From contig NC_059382.1 of the NCBI RefSeq assembly GCF_019703515.2, forward strand, positions 14,487,001 through 14,551,000: a DNA stretch of 64,000 nt, read 5' to 3'. This DNA is from Myxocyprinus asiaticus. Lineage: Eukaryota; Chordata; Actinopteri; Cypriniformes; Catostomidae. Positions 34,506-47,400 of this stretch are shown here, piece after piece (the stretch's first letter is position 1; each line of letters begins with the position of its first letter). The notes under the pieces were generated by a model. The model was not told the DNA's origin. It did not search any database and saw nothing but the letters and a program-made list of their open reading frames with translations. A program made the translations under genes and the position numbers.

Positions 34506-37040
34506 CCCACCCACCACAGTGGGGTCTGTCGGGCAGGGCATATAGACTGACTGGGAAAGGGAGAGGAGGAAGACACTATACTGAGAAACTGGTGGATGAT
34601 GGAGAAAGGAAGTGACACACCATAGATAGAAAATGAAAGGGCAGATGGACCAGAATGTTGAGTGTTAGAACGGACGAGTAAAACGATGGGTCTAATGATT
34701 GACAAGAAGGAATTATGGGTGATGAAAAGACAGCGAAAGGTCCATGCAGATGTGGCCACCAGGATGCAGAGATGTGGAATGTTTAGGAGAGGCCAAATGG
34801 AGCAGCTTGTTGTTTCATTACACTCCTGTTCATCTTTCTGTTCTGTGTTTTGAGGATTTTCTCTCTTTGACGCGACAATATGGTCTGTTGTTTGCACACA
34901 GACAACTGTCGTGTGGTTGAATTTCTCTGTCACAAACAGACACAAGTACACAAGCACTCCTACCCTCGCCTGGAGAACCACAATATTTCCTCCTGTATTG
35001 TTTTTTGTTTTTTGTTTTCTTCTCTCTCCTGATCCTTTTTGTATTTTTAAGTGCCACTCCATTGGCTTGTTTCTCTTGGGACAGATGTACTGACTTCTAA
35101 ACGAAACAAAATGAAAAACACTGGATTTATTTTAATGTTTATGACTTTTGTTTTGTATTATTGTTATAATTATCATTGTCCTTGATCTTTTATTTTGAAT
35201 TTTGTTTATTTGGATTATCAGTTTTGTTTAAGTGGAAATCATGCTGAGCTTTGAGAACATTTAACAGGGGTGAACAATAACCTGTTAAACTTAAGCAAAA
35301 CTCTCCCGTCCTCCAGTGTAAAAACACTGGTTCACTCGCAGTGTTTTACTATGTATACTAATTTTGTTTGTCAAAATGTGTTGAACACTAGCCAAAGGAA
35401 CAGAGGGGAGTGAAGACACTACTGTTGCGGATCCCTCTATTTTCTGCGAGCACAAAAACAATGGTTGGGGGTAATTTACGGAAAAGGCTAGCCAGTTCAC
35501 CCTGGCGGAGAGACAGACGGCCCTAGCTCCTCTCATCTCATCTCAACGCCTACATTAGTGGGTTTTTGATCAGTACAATGCAAACGTGTTGGCACAATCA
35601 CCACATTCTTTTCCTCTCCAATTATTAAGGTGGGAAACAAGCCGTTTTATTAAAGACCACCACTACTGGACATCTCTTCTTTCTTTTCTGCACATAAACT
35701 TAATTGACGATTCATCTAATAGCCTTCTTCATTAGCTTAGTGGAGTTAACAACTTTTTAATAAGGACTCTTCCATTCTGGACCAGATTTGTTTTGTTTTT
35801 TTGTTTTGTTTTGTTTTTGTGGTGGTTTTTGTTTTCCATTTGAAAATATTTGCTCTCTGGAGTATTCATGCCTCATGCATTATAATATTTCCTGTTTTAG
35901 ATTGTTTTAATCAATGCATATATGTAGTTAATGTTTATTGATGTAAAATGACCCTTACTATGTTCTATAAGCTACAAGCATGTGAATGTTGATGGTTGAA
36001 GATGACCACTATCAATGTTCTCTTCACTAACATTTCAGTTGCAGTCACAGGGAAAACGAAGATGTCCAACCACTGCATCAGGACCAGTGAACTTTTGTTG
36101 GAGGAATATAGTTGTTCAGAACTAAACTCTGTTGATTTTCAAGGGAGAGGAGTTGAACTGGAGCTTCCAATATGTACGCACACAGATACAAATTTTTCCA
36201 AAGTGAGGCTTGATACCACATCTGCGTTCAAGCCTCATCAAATTAAGTGTTAATTTGAAGAATCCCATCTCAAACTACAAGCCTTAAAACTATGTTGTTG
36301 TTCTTCATATCTGTTCTTTTACTTCCCCTACCAGCCTTAAGTTAAACCATTTTTGTTCATGCCTTTTGTTCTTTTGTTTAACTTTTTCAATATGGTGTAT
36401 GGGATAATGTTAACGTCCCCCAAAATGTGTCAAAAAGATTGTCTAAAAATCTATGATCATTGCCTTTGCACATCTGCGAGACAGTAATTACACAGTAATT
36501 TTGTGAATGCATTTCTTCCACACTAGAAGCACACGGTGAGTAAAAGCGTAGTGGAGGTTTTATTTTTTCCAGATTTTTGTTTTTCCAGTAAATATGTCAG
36601 GATGGTCACTAGGGAATGGTTTATTATGTGATCATTGATATTGGGAGAAAGACCTTTGGCCATTCTTAAATAAGCACTAAATTTAGAAGTGTGTGGGAGA
36701 GGGCGTAATTGCACATTATGGATGTTTTCCCACTCATTCTGCTGTGAATGCATACTTTGCTCACGCATTGCACCAGTAAATTAATTTCTTTAAATTAATA
36801 CACACACACAGGACCACTGTTCTGTAATACGGTTATACTAGTAGTTGCACTGTACTTGTAATGACTGTTCTCTGATATCATACAGTTCTTACATGAGAGA
36901 TCAGCTGATGGGAGAAATTCTTTTAGTAGAGGTTACCTATAAAAAAAAAAAAGAAATTAAAAGACAAAGTAAAACCATTTAAATCGTAATAAAGACTCGC
37001 AAGCTGTACATTTGTAATCAATAAATGGAAAAACTGGATT
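34506..37040 (+). other. git1: git1 3' UTR
   Basis: About 2.5 kb after the stop, T-rich, without coding frames. AATAAA signals at 36988-36993 and 37020-37025 probably mark the end. The piece at about 36656-36712 (TTTGGCC..., AAGCACTAAATTTAGAAGTG, GGGAGAGGG) recurs many times in the downstream array. Confidence 0.75.
37020..37025 (+). terminator. git1: Candidate git1 polyadenylation signal
   Basis: AATAAA, with another at 36988-36993. It is the last pair before the satellite-like array begins at about 37150. Confidence 0.6.
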
Positions 37041-37205
37041 GTTTCTTGTGAATCATTCTTTGTTTTGGGAGTTAAATCAGATAGTGGAATTATTGCAGAA
37101 CAGGAAAAGATCTGTATTAATCTCCATTGTATTTGGCTTTTTCATCTGTCAAGTTACTTAGACATTTAAAAAGAAGCTAACAAGTTACTTTGAAAATTAA
37201 AAGTA

Positions 37206-38190
37206 CAGTTGCAATCAAAATTATTCAACCCCCCCCCTGACCAGCAATACATTGTGGTGATGTGAATTAAAAAACATCAACTAAAACCTCAGTAAACAGA
37301 CAAAGTAAGTTTTTAAAACACATTTGAGTGATTTTGAGAACAAAGAGTTCAATTTACCCACATTTTTAATAAAATAACTAATTCTCTCCACAAGTGTCAT
37401 GTCAAAAATATTCAACCCCCAACATCAAACATTTGTGGAGCATCCTTTATCCTTAATAACAACAAATAAATGTTTTAGGTAAGTGTTCTCAGGCTTCGGA
37501 CACCTCTCTATTAGAATTTTTACAAATTTCTCATGAGCAAAAGCTTCCAGCTCATTGACATCCTTTGGTTTCTGTGCTGTCACTGCTTCCTTGAAATCCC
37601 AACAAAGGTTTGCAATGGGATTTTAATTATGGACTGAAAGGGCCATTCAAGGACATTCCATGACCCATCCCTGAACCAGATTTTAGACAACTTGGAAGTA
37701 TCCTTGGTGTTATTGTCTTGCTGGAAATTCCAGTGATCACAGAGCTTCAATTTACAAACTGAAGGCATCACATTTTTCATGCCAAAATGGCCTGTAATGA
37801 AATAATCTTCTCTATTAGCCTTTGAGACAGCTTATTTTTAATTGCATTTTTTGCATAGAAATACATTTTTGCTTACAACGCCTAAACTTACATTTTAAAA
37901 CTTGAGTGCCATTGCAGATTGACAATTTTGTTTTAAAACAATTACTTGTGTAGCCTTACATATTTAAGAAACAGCTACATGCAATAGGGGTTGAATAATT
38001 ATGACATGGCTTTATTTTTTAAAAATCCTGTTATTTACAAATATTAGGTTATATATTCACACTACGACTTTGAATGTGTCACTCAACTGATATAGATGTA
38101 AAGTTAAAAAAATTCTCTGTCATCAGAAAAGCTTAACTTTGTAAATCCTTACTGTCTTGGGGGGGGGTTGAATAATTTCAATTGCAACTG
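37206..38190 (-). mobile_element. Tc1-like relic inserted in the array
   Basis: Ends CAGTTGCAATCAAAATTATT and ...AATTTCAATTGCAACTG are inverted, with TA at 37204-37205 and 38191-38192. A transposase piece on the - strand (37780-37580) reads HWNFQQDNNTKDTSKLSKIW and then GSWNVLEWPFQSI, the second-aspartate region of Tc1 transposases. The rest of the gene is deleted. Confidence 0.85.
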
Positions 38191-38852
38191 TAACTAGAAA
38201 GTTGCTTTGACATTTAAAAAGTAGCTAACAAGTTACTTTGAAAAATAAAGAGGAACAAGTTACTTTGGGGGAAAATAACTAGAGAGTTCCTTTGAAAAAT
38301 AAAAAGTAACTAGCAAGTTACTTTGGAAAATAACAAGTAACTATTAAGTTAGTTTTAAAATAAAAAGTAACTATCAAGTTTCTTTGTTGTAAGTTTGTAT
38401 TTGATAAGCACTTAATTCAGATGTGAAGAGAGGAAGTCACTGCAAGAAAATTCTTTAATTTGAAAAATAAAAACTAACTAGTGAGTTACTTCGAAAAATA
38501 AATAGTAACTAGCAAGTTACTTGGACATTTAAAAAGTAACTACCAAGTTACTTTGAAAAATAAAAAGTAACTAGTGAGTTACTTCGAAAAATAAATAGTA
38601 ACTAGCAAGTTACTTTGAAAAATTTAAAGTAACTAGCAAGTTACTTAGAAAAATAACAAGTAACTAGTGAGTTACTTTGAAAATAAAAAGTAACTAACAA
38701 GTTACTTTGAAAATAAAAAGTAACTACTGAGTTACTTTGAAAAATAAAAAGTAACTATCAAGTTACTTAGGAGTCATTGCAAAAAAATACTTTGTTTGAA
38801 ATATAAATAGTAACTAGCAATTTGCTTTGCTATATAAAAAGTAACTAGCAAG

Positions 38853-39256
38853 TGCTTATTTCTGTTGTTATTTTAGCTTTTTATTTGCTTTGCTAATTTG
38901 GTTGTGGTGTGCACTTCTCGGCCACAGCACCTTTGATATATAAAAAGTACCTAACAAGGTACTAACAATTTACTTTGATATATTAAGTATAACTATCAAT
39001 TTATTTTGCTAATTTTACTTTGCTCTCCAGGTTCGGACTCAGTAATACAGGGCTGATGAACACTGGTGTCTTTTCCGTTTTCCTGTAGTGCTTCACATTT
39101 GATTTAAAGATGGCCTTGCATGACTTCATGATGTGTTTTGTGATGGTTAATCCCAGCTCTTCAGACTTGCTACACTATATTTGCATCTCAAGCTAATTTG
39201 AACAGGCATAGAACTCTCGCAATGTCTCATTAAGGACAACAGCAGAGTAGATGCAT
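38853..39256. repeat. Higher-order block, copy A
   Basis: Runs from GCTTATTTCTGTTGTTATTT to GAGTAGATGCATAAA. Copies B (39890-40293) and C (41524-41929) are nearly identical with small indels. Contains TTCGGACTCAGTAATACAGG. It does not itself contain the 31-bp unit except at the edges. Confidence 0.85.
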
Positions 39257-39889
39257 AAATAACTATCAAGTTACTTTGAAAAATAAAAAGTAACTAGCAA
39301 GTTACTTTGTTATAAGTTTGTGTTTGATAAGCACTTAATTCAGAAGTGTATGGGAGAGGGAGTCATTGCAAGAAAATTCTTTGAAATATAAAAAGTAACT
39401 AGCAATTCACTTTGCTATATAAAAAGTAACTAGTAAGTTACTTTGATGTATACAAGCATTAAAAGATCTGTGGCCTATACTAAATAAGCACTAAATTCAG
39501 AAGTGTATGGGAGAGGGAGTCATTGCAAAAAAATTCTTTACTTTGTTTAAAAAATAAAAAGTAACTAGTGAGCTACTTCGAAAAATAACAAGTAACTATT
39601 AAGTTACTTAAAAAAAATAAAAAGTAACTACTGAGTTACTTTGAAAATAAAAAGTAATTAGTGAGTTACTTTGAAAAATAAAAAGTAACTATCAAGTTAC
39701 TTAGACATTTAAAACGTAACTAACAAGTTACTTTGATGTATATTAGCATTAAAATAACTTTGGCCAATGTTAAATAAGCACCAAATTCAGAAGTGTATGG
39801 GAGAGGGAGTCATTGCAAAAAAATACTTTGTTTGAAATATAAAAAGTAACTAGCAATTTACTTTTCTATATAAAAAGTAACTAGCAAAT

Positions 39890-40293
39890 GCTTATTTCTG
39901 TTGTTATTTTAGCTTTTTATTTGCTTTGCTAATTTGGTTGTGGTGTGCACTTCTCGTCACAGCACCTTTGATATATAAAAAGTACCTAACAAGGTACTAA
40001 CAATTTACTTTGATATATTAAGTATATCTAACAATTTACTTTGCTAATTTTACTTTGCTCTCCAGGTTCGGACTCAGTAATACAGGGCTGATGAACACGT
40101 GTCTTTTCCTTTTTCCTGTAGTGCTTCACATTTGATTTAAAGATGGCCTTGCATGACTTCATGATGTGTTTTGTGATGGTTAATCCCAGCTCTTCAGACT
40201 TGCTACACTATATTTACGTCTCAAGCTAATTTGAACAGGCATAGAACTCTCGCAATGTCTCATTAAGGACAACAGCAGAGTAGACGCATAAAT
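39890..40293. repeat. Higher-order block, copy B
   Basis: Nearly identical to copy A, with a 2-base loss (GAACACGTGTC where A has GAACACTGGTGTC) and a missing base in the G/T run. Confidence 0.85.
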
Positions 40294-41523
40294 AACTATG
40301 AAGTTACTTTGAAAAATAAAAAGTAACTAGCAAGTTACTTTGTTGTAAATTTGTGTTTGATAAGCACTTAATTCAGAAGTGTATGGGAGAGGAGTCATTG
40401 CAAGAAAATTCTTTACTTTGTTTGAAAAATAAAAAGTAACTAGTGAGTTACTTCGAAAAATAAATAGTAACTAGCAAGTTACTTGGACATTTAAAAAGTA
40501 ACTACCAAGTTACTTTGGAAAATAACAAGTAACTATTACGTTACTTTGAAAATAAAAAGTAACTAGCAAGTTACTTTGTTTTAAGTTTGTGTTTGATAAG
40601 CACTTAATTCAGAAGTGTGTGGGAGAGGGAGTCATTGCAAGAAAATTCTTTACTTTGAAATATAAAAAGTAACTAGCAATTCACTTTGCTATATAAAAAG
40701 TAACTAGTAAGTTACTTTGCTTTATTCAAAGTAACTAACAAGTTACTTTGATGTATACAAGCATATACTAAATAAGCACTAAATTCAGAAGTGTATGGGA
40801 GAGGGAGTCATTGCAAGAAAATTCTTTACTTTGTTTAAAAAATAAAAGTAACTAGTGAGCTACTTCGAAAAATAAAAAGTAACTAGCAAGTTACTTGGAC
40901 ATTTAAAAAGTAACTAAGAAGTTACTTTGCTGTATAAAAAGTAACTAGTAAGTTACTTTGCTTTATTAAAAGTAACTAACAAGTTACTTTGATGTATACA
41001 AGCATTAAAAGATCTTGGCCTATACTAAATAAGCACTAAATTCAGAAGTGTATGGGAGAGGGAGTCATTGCAAGAAAATTCTTTACTTTGTTTAAAAAAT
41101 AAAAAGTAACTCGTAAGTTACTTTGGAAAATAAAAAGTAACTACTGAGTTACTTTGAAAAATAAAAAGTAACTAGTGAGTTACTTCGAAAAATAACAAGT
41201 AACTATTAAGTTACTTTGGAAAATAAAAAGTAACTATTAAGTTACTTTGAAAAATAAAATTAACTAGTGAGTTACTTTGGAAAATAAGTAACTATTAAGT
41301 TACTTTGAAAAATAAAAAGTAACTATCAAGTTACTTAGACATTTAAAACATAACTAACAAGTTACTTTGATGTATACTAGTATTAAAATAACTTTGGCCA
41401 ATGTTAAATAAGCACCAAATTCAGAAGTGTATGGGAGAGGGAGTCATTGCAAAAAAATACTTTGTTTGAAATATAAAAAGTAACTAGCAATTTACTTTGC
41501 TATATAAAAAGTAACTAGCATGT

Positions 41524-41929
41524 GCTTATTTCTGTTGTTATTTTAGTTTTTTATTTGCTTTGCTAATTTGGTTGTGGTGTGCACTTCTCGTCACAGCACC
41601 TTTGATATATAAAAAGTACCTAACAAGGTACTAACAATTTACTTTGATATATTAAGTATAACTATCAATTTATTTTGCTAATTTTACTTTGCTCTCCAGG
41701 TTCGGACTCAGTAATACAGGGCTGATGAACACTGGTGTCTTTTCCGTTTTTCCTGTAGTGCTTCACATTTGATTTAAAGATGGCCTTGCATGACTTCATG
41801 ATGTGTTTTGTGATGGTTAATCCCAGCTCTTCAGACTTGCTACACTATATTTGCGTCTCAAGCTAATTTGAACAGGCATAGAACTCTCGCAATGTCTCAT
41901 TAAGGACAACAGCAGAGTAGATGCATAAA
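41524..41929. repeat. Higher-order block, copy C
   Basis: Nearly identical to copies A and B, with one extra T in the CCGTTTTTCC run. Followed by decayed units and a different repeat fragment (CAGCCAATCAGAATTGAGTA). Confidence 0.85.
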
Positions 41930-42235
41930 CATCAAACAGTTAATAAAACTGACTGGAACTACCTGTGCATTAAATGGTTTTAACACTTACATTCCAGCCA
42001 ATCAGAATTGAGTATTAAAAAATGTTGATGTACACTATCAAGTTACTTTGATATATAAAAACTAAGAAGTTACTATTTTCTTTGATATATAAAATAAACT
42101 AACAAGTTACTTTGATGTATACTGGTAAGTTACTTTGATATGTAAAAATAAACTAGAAAATTACTTTGATATTAAAAAATAAAATAACAAGTTACTAACA
42201 ATGTACTTTGATATATTAAAAGTAACCATTTGCTT

Positions 42236-42270
<35 letters not shown>

Positions 42271-42290
42271 TTATATACACACACACAGTA
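42236..42290. repeat. (GT)n(TA)n(CA)n microsatellite
   Basis: Mixed dinucleotide tract at the decayed end of the array. Confidence 0.85.
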
Positions 42291-42340
42291 ACTAACAAGA
42301 TACTTTGATATAAAAAAGTAACTAACAAGAACCATCTGAC

Positions 42341-44431
42341 GCAAAACAAAGTTCATTCAAATCATTTAACACACAACTCGCCATGGATTATCTTGCTTAT
42401 ACCATGGTCTTTAGCCAACATTGATTAGTTAAAGCTGCCATTGATTTTTGCAGTGCAAATTTAAACTGGAACAATAAAATGGTTAATAAAATGGTTAACT
42501 TTATCTATGGGTCGTTAGAACTAGAGTTCTACCTGTTCTAAATCAAACGCAAAGATCAAGTAGTAACATAAGATTACTTTTATTTGACTGAATTAAACAT
42601 CCCCATTTCCGTTGGGAAAGTATGGAAAACGCTAATAAAAACAAAAAGCAGTGCTTTATAAATTCTATTCACCATGTGCTATATTGAAAGCACTACAACA
42701 ACACATTATCTGATGTTTTACACAATTGTTTTATTTTTGAAAATATACAATATAAACTAATTTCTAATCAGATGATTGCAACACACTCCCAAAGAAACTG
42801 GGACAGTCGAGTGCTTACCACTGTGTATCACCATTTCTTCTAATAACACTTAAGCATTTGGGCACTGAAGACACAAGTTTAAGTTTTGCAAGCGGATTTT
42901 CCACCATTATGCAGGCCAGAAGCACGATTGTATGGGGCTTTCAGTGTCATATATTGCACTTCATAATGTGGCACACATTCTCAATTGGAGACAGGTCAGA
43001 ACTGCATGCAGGTCAATCAAGCACCCGCACTCTCTGCAGGCGTTGTCCTGCTGGAAAATGCAGGGAAGTCCCCAGTAAAGACAGCGTCTGAATGGCAGTA
43101 TATGTTGCTCCAACATTTTTACATATCTTTCTGCATTAATGGTGCCCTAATAGATGCGCAAGTTATCAATGCCATGGACACTGACACACCCCCATACCAT
43201 GACAGACACTGGCTTTTGGACCTGAAGCTGAAAACAGCTTGGATGGTCCTTTTCCTCTTTGGTCTAGAGAACACAAAAGATAATGATATCCTCATTATCA
43301 CCACCCACCACACTGGCCCATACCAAAAAAAAAAACAAAAAAAAAAACTGCCACAAATAATATACATTCTTTTTAATGTCATTCATTTCAGATCATGAGG
43401 CATAATTAAGAAATTACATTTACAATGTATCCAAATCCAGTAAACAGTGTTATATCCAAAGGACAAAGTGGAACAGAACAGCAAAATACTGTTTGAACAA
43501 TTCAGTTCATAATTAAGCCTCATATGACAGCGGCATAATGCATAGCTCAAAACATGTACAAACACATCTCCAATATGACTTTTCGCAACATGATATTAAA
43601 CTCTCCATATATTCCTGTAAACCTTGTTGATTTGATTATCGTAAACCTGCTAATATCACACTATTAAGATTCAGTCCTTTCAAATTTACAAAAAGACCTG
43701 AGAAAAGTGTGACCGAGCTGTAACCCTCCATTACGATAAACCTCATAAGAGGCAGTTTCATTGAGTACGAATTTAAAAAATATATATGCCAAGGGTGGAA
43801 ACACCTGTTGGAGAAACATGTAAACATGTTAACATGCTGGTGATACAAGTAGTGAGGGAATATTCAAAACACGTAAGTGCTGCTGTTCGTCAACTTGTTC
43901 AACAAAAATGCGAACAGAAAATAGGTAAAGACTATGGAGACACTTTCAAAATAAAAGCTTGCAGACATGGCAACACAGTGGGCTGAAGAAAATATTAGTG
44001 TAAAAAACACCTCTGAGGTTTAGCATTTTGTTGCTACACCTCCTTGGTACAGGTGTGAAGAACAGAGAAACTATACTGGAGTGGAGCTTGAGGAGAGAGA
44101 GAGAGAAAGAGAGAGAGCAGCCAATTATACTGCAAAGACTCTCTCCAATACTGCTGCTGTTTGGACAGCATCTAAAAATACAAGGATGACAAAAGAAATT
44201 GAGAGATAAATGTTTAGGTAAATACAGAGATAAACACGGTTTACTACAGTTTAGGATATTCCCTATTGCACATGTCTAATAAGCAGAATGTTCCAATCAC
44301 ACAAAAAAAGGACATTTGAGCCATTGGCCAGTGTTGAGTGGGCGGGGCTCTTGGAACGTCCCTTGTGAGAGAAGCAGTTATTCCTACCAGATATAATAAA
44401 AAAGCACAGCTGTACTCGTTATTCACAAACC
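42341..44431 (-). other. pitpna: pitpna 3' region, end undefined
   Basis: Lies beyond the stop of the - strand gene. The 3' UTR must start at 44431; a possible polyadenylation signal (AATAAA on the - strand) is at 42735-42730, but an older repeat covers 42760-43300, so the true end is uncertain. 43300-44431 contains no element I recognise, with a purine-rich GAGA run at about 44095-44118. Confidence 0.5.
42760..43300 (-). mobile_element. Tc1-like transposase remnant
   Basis: On the - strand 43057-42930 reads QDNA, then (S)DLSPIENVCHIMKCN, the third-acid block (D...PIEN) of Tc1-type transposases. Frames are broken; ends are not identifiable. Confidence 0.65.
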
Positions 44432-44479
44432 TTATTCATCTGCTGCAGACATTCCTTTTACTGGATCCTTCTCTCGCAT
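44432..44479 (-). CDS. pitpna: pitpna terminal coding exon (48 nt)
   Basis: Acceptor ATCAATAG, 15 codons [15 protein letters not shown] then TAA (44434-44432). It lies 3.9 kb from exon 10, with transposons between. Matched by the conserved KDPVKGM C-terminus. Confidence 0.88.
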   Translation of the reverse strand: MREKDPVKGMSAADE

Positions 44480-47400
44480 CTATTGATATAACAAAGGAAA
44501 GAAGTTTAAATCACCTTTATTCATACAATCAACACCATTGATTTTCAAACATTTTAAATCCTCATAAAAAAATCTGCAATAATAACGGCACATCAAGTGT
44601 AACGTTAAAATAAAAAACATACTACATACACTTTTATTCGTAATCTTAAAAATATAAATGATAAATTAAACATTTAAAATAAGCTCTTCTTCATAAATAC
44701 AACATAATACTTCTCCAAAACCTCAATTTTCTTAAAATGTTGTCAAATCTCCAACCAATTCATAATTCAATTCTCAGTCTATTTGCAAAGAATCCCCTCA
44801 ACATAGTCTCTGCATCTACTCCACCCGTTCCCAGTTCTTTTTCTCTTAGTTTTCCAGGTTGCTAGTTTAGGTGTACCCAAAAAATAATTCAGCAGACAAA
44901 GTATAGCCTTTTTTGAAGCTCTATATTTTTCCCCTCCAATAAAAATACTTTCAGAAAACTCTTCACTGAGACCCTCAAACCACCTTGTCAATAACTTAAA
45001 AAGCTCTTCTAATCATGCACATTCCACTGTCTCCTCCTGGTCTCATTTATGAAACACGAACACAATGAATTTTGTTAATCCTTCATAAAACAAAGCAAAA
45101 ATCAATGTAAGAATATATATTGTACACAAATTCGTTCTGCATGCCTGTGAATCGGTCTCCATCATGGGATTTCAAAGTGTCTAAAAGGACTTGTTTCTTG
45201 TTTTACTCACCCATTTTCAATATTTAATGGGGTTTTATTGTGCAAATGTTATCCGTCCTATTTATTGTATCTATTGGTGTTTTAACTCTCTCATTTTAAC
45301 TCATTCTTTTGGATTTATTCAAAGATTTTCTATTTAAGAATGGGTTAATTTGATTTAAATAATGGTATGTTCCTATCAAAAAAGGCGGGAAAATTTCCCT
45401 ATTTAACCCAGCCGCCACTAGGGGAGAGGAAGAAAAGTTAGACAATGAATGTTTGGAGCACATGGACAAGGTTGCTAGCACTGCTTGAGCCCACTATACT
45501 CCGGCCTCCATAGTTTAGGGAGGGGAGTTGGTACTGCTCTTAGTACCAAAAACAGGGCTAGTTTTTAGAGTAGTTTCTTTTTTTTCATGTAACCTTGTTT
45601 TTATGATTGCTTTTAAACACTATTTATTTGCCCATTTTGCACCTCTAATGGATTAAACATCTTTTTGGAATGCCAATGCTTCTCTCTGGTGTGATTCTCC
45701 TTGTGACTGTCTTGGTCCCCATCACAATGCCTTTCATGAATGAGGCCCATTGAACGAACTGTACCTCCGTCCCTTACAGCCTCATTTTTGTTCATCAAAT
45801 TAAAAAACGGTACTCTGACTAAAATCTAATAGTATCATTAACAAGGATTTGTATATACTGTACTGCATAAACCTGATCATAAATGATTGTGGTGAACACT
45901 AGAGGTCTACCGATGTGGATTTTGCAGATACAGTTAATTAAGATGGTGGAAAAGACAGGCGGTTTTAAAAATCGATTTTTTATAGAATGTTAAATAAATG
46001 TCTCAGTCTTTCTTTACTATACCGGGCACAGACATAGACGCTACAAGCGGCCAAATGAATAAAATCCCAGATGCAGTTTATTGTTCAACCAAAATCCCAA
46101 TAAACCAGAAACAATTCAGATTTGGTGCATATTACAGGACTTTTAACTATAAACGAGCCCGAAACACACTGAGGACTCTTGGCTCAATAACCATGATCTA
46201 TTTAGTTAGGCTATTTACCAAATTAAGCTTTTTGCAGCCTATATATTCACCAGATGAAGGGTTTTGTATATGAACGGGGTAAAACAAAAAAAAAAAAAAC
46301 AGGGCCACTATGTTTGATTGCTCATATCTTAAAAAATGCATAAAGGTGTTTTTGGCGTACTTCTATGACTTTTTGTAAACAACAAATTATGTCACTGTGA
46401 CGTTATCGTGAGCAACCACTTACTACAAATAAATAAGCAAATCATTTAGCCAAGTTTTCAATGGCAGCAAATTTAGATGCTCTTTCGCCATGTGGCCCCA
46501 TTTTTTGGGGGGAGCCAAACGATTTATTTATTTGAACAAGTTGTTACTCACAATGACGTCATTACACTGTTGACAAAAATTTGTAGAAGTATGGCAAAAA
46601 TCGTGCAAATGCCTTTATACATTTTTAAGATATGAGCAATCAAACATAGTGGCCCTGGTTTTTTTTGGGGCCAACCTGTATATGTACACTATATATATAT
46701 ATATATATATATACACTGGTGGCCAAAAGTTTGGAATAATGTACAGATTATGCTGTTTTGGAAGGAAATTGGTACTTTAATTCACCAAAGTGGCATTCAA
46801 CTGATCACAAAGTATAGTCAGGACATTACTGATGTAAAAAACAGCACCATCACTATTTGAAAAGTCATTTTTGACCAAATCTAGACAGACCCCATTTCCA
46901 GCAGCCATCACTCCAAGAAAATCGGTACTAGAAAATCACTTGCCATTATATCAAACACAGTTGAAAGCTATTTGGTTCGTTAAATGAAGCTTAACATTGT
47001 CTTTGTGTTTATATTTGAGTTGCCACAGTATGCAATAGACTGGCATGTCTTAAGGTCAATATTAGGTCAAAAATGGCAAAAAAGAAACAGCTTTCTCTAG
47101 AAACTCGTCAGTCAATCATTGTTTAGGAATGAAGGATATACAATGCTTGAAATTGCCAAAAAACTGAAGATGTCATACAAAGGTGTACACTACAGTCTTC
47201 AAAGGACAACTGTCTCTAACAAGGACAGAAAGAGATGTGGAAGGCCAGATGTACAACTAAACAAGAGGATGAGTACATCAGAGTCTCTAGTTTGAGAAAT
47301 AGCTCACATGTCCTCACCTGACAGCTTCATTGAATTCTACCTGCTCAACACCAGTTTCATGTGCAAGAGTAAAGAGAAGACTCAGGGGTGCAGGCCTTAT

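Larger units (their letters stand above)
37150..42340. repeat. Palindromic satellite-like array with higher-order repeats
   Basis: Several dozen tandem units of about 31 bp with core GTAACTAGCAAGTTAC (palindromic arms GTAACT/AGTTAC) spaced by A/T-rich linkers such as TTTGAAAAATAAAA. Groups of units alternate with three kinds of longer spacer: a ~60-bp segment (AAATAAGCACTAAATTCAGA, GGGAGAGGGAGTCATTGCA), a block of ~400 bp in three copies (38853-39256, 39890-40293, 41524-41929), and a Tc1 relic (37206-38190) inserted near one edge. Units begin before that relic (from about 37150), so the array is older. After 41930 the units decay and end near a (GT)n(TA)n tract. It fills nearly all the space between the two convergent genes. 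Confidence 0.9.

Noticed and set aside
34442..35062. 206-codon open frame on the - strand
   Set aside because: It overlaps the end of git1 coding and its 3' UTR in antisense, has low-complexity K/T-rich and S-rich parts and no family match; chance frame.
37150..42340. CRISPR-like array
   Set aside because: Units are contiguous and palindromic with no unique spacers; this is eukaryotic DNA between two vertebrate genes.
42858..43398. Two + strand open frames of 77 and 137 codons
   Set aside because: They are antisense to a Tc1 transposase remnant and end in an A-rich run; no conserved domain on this strand.
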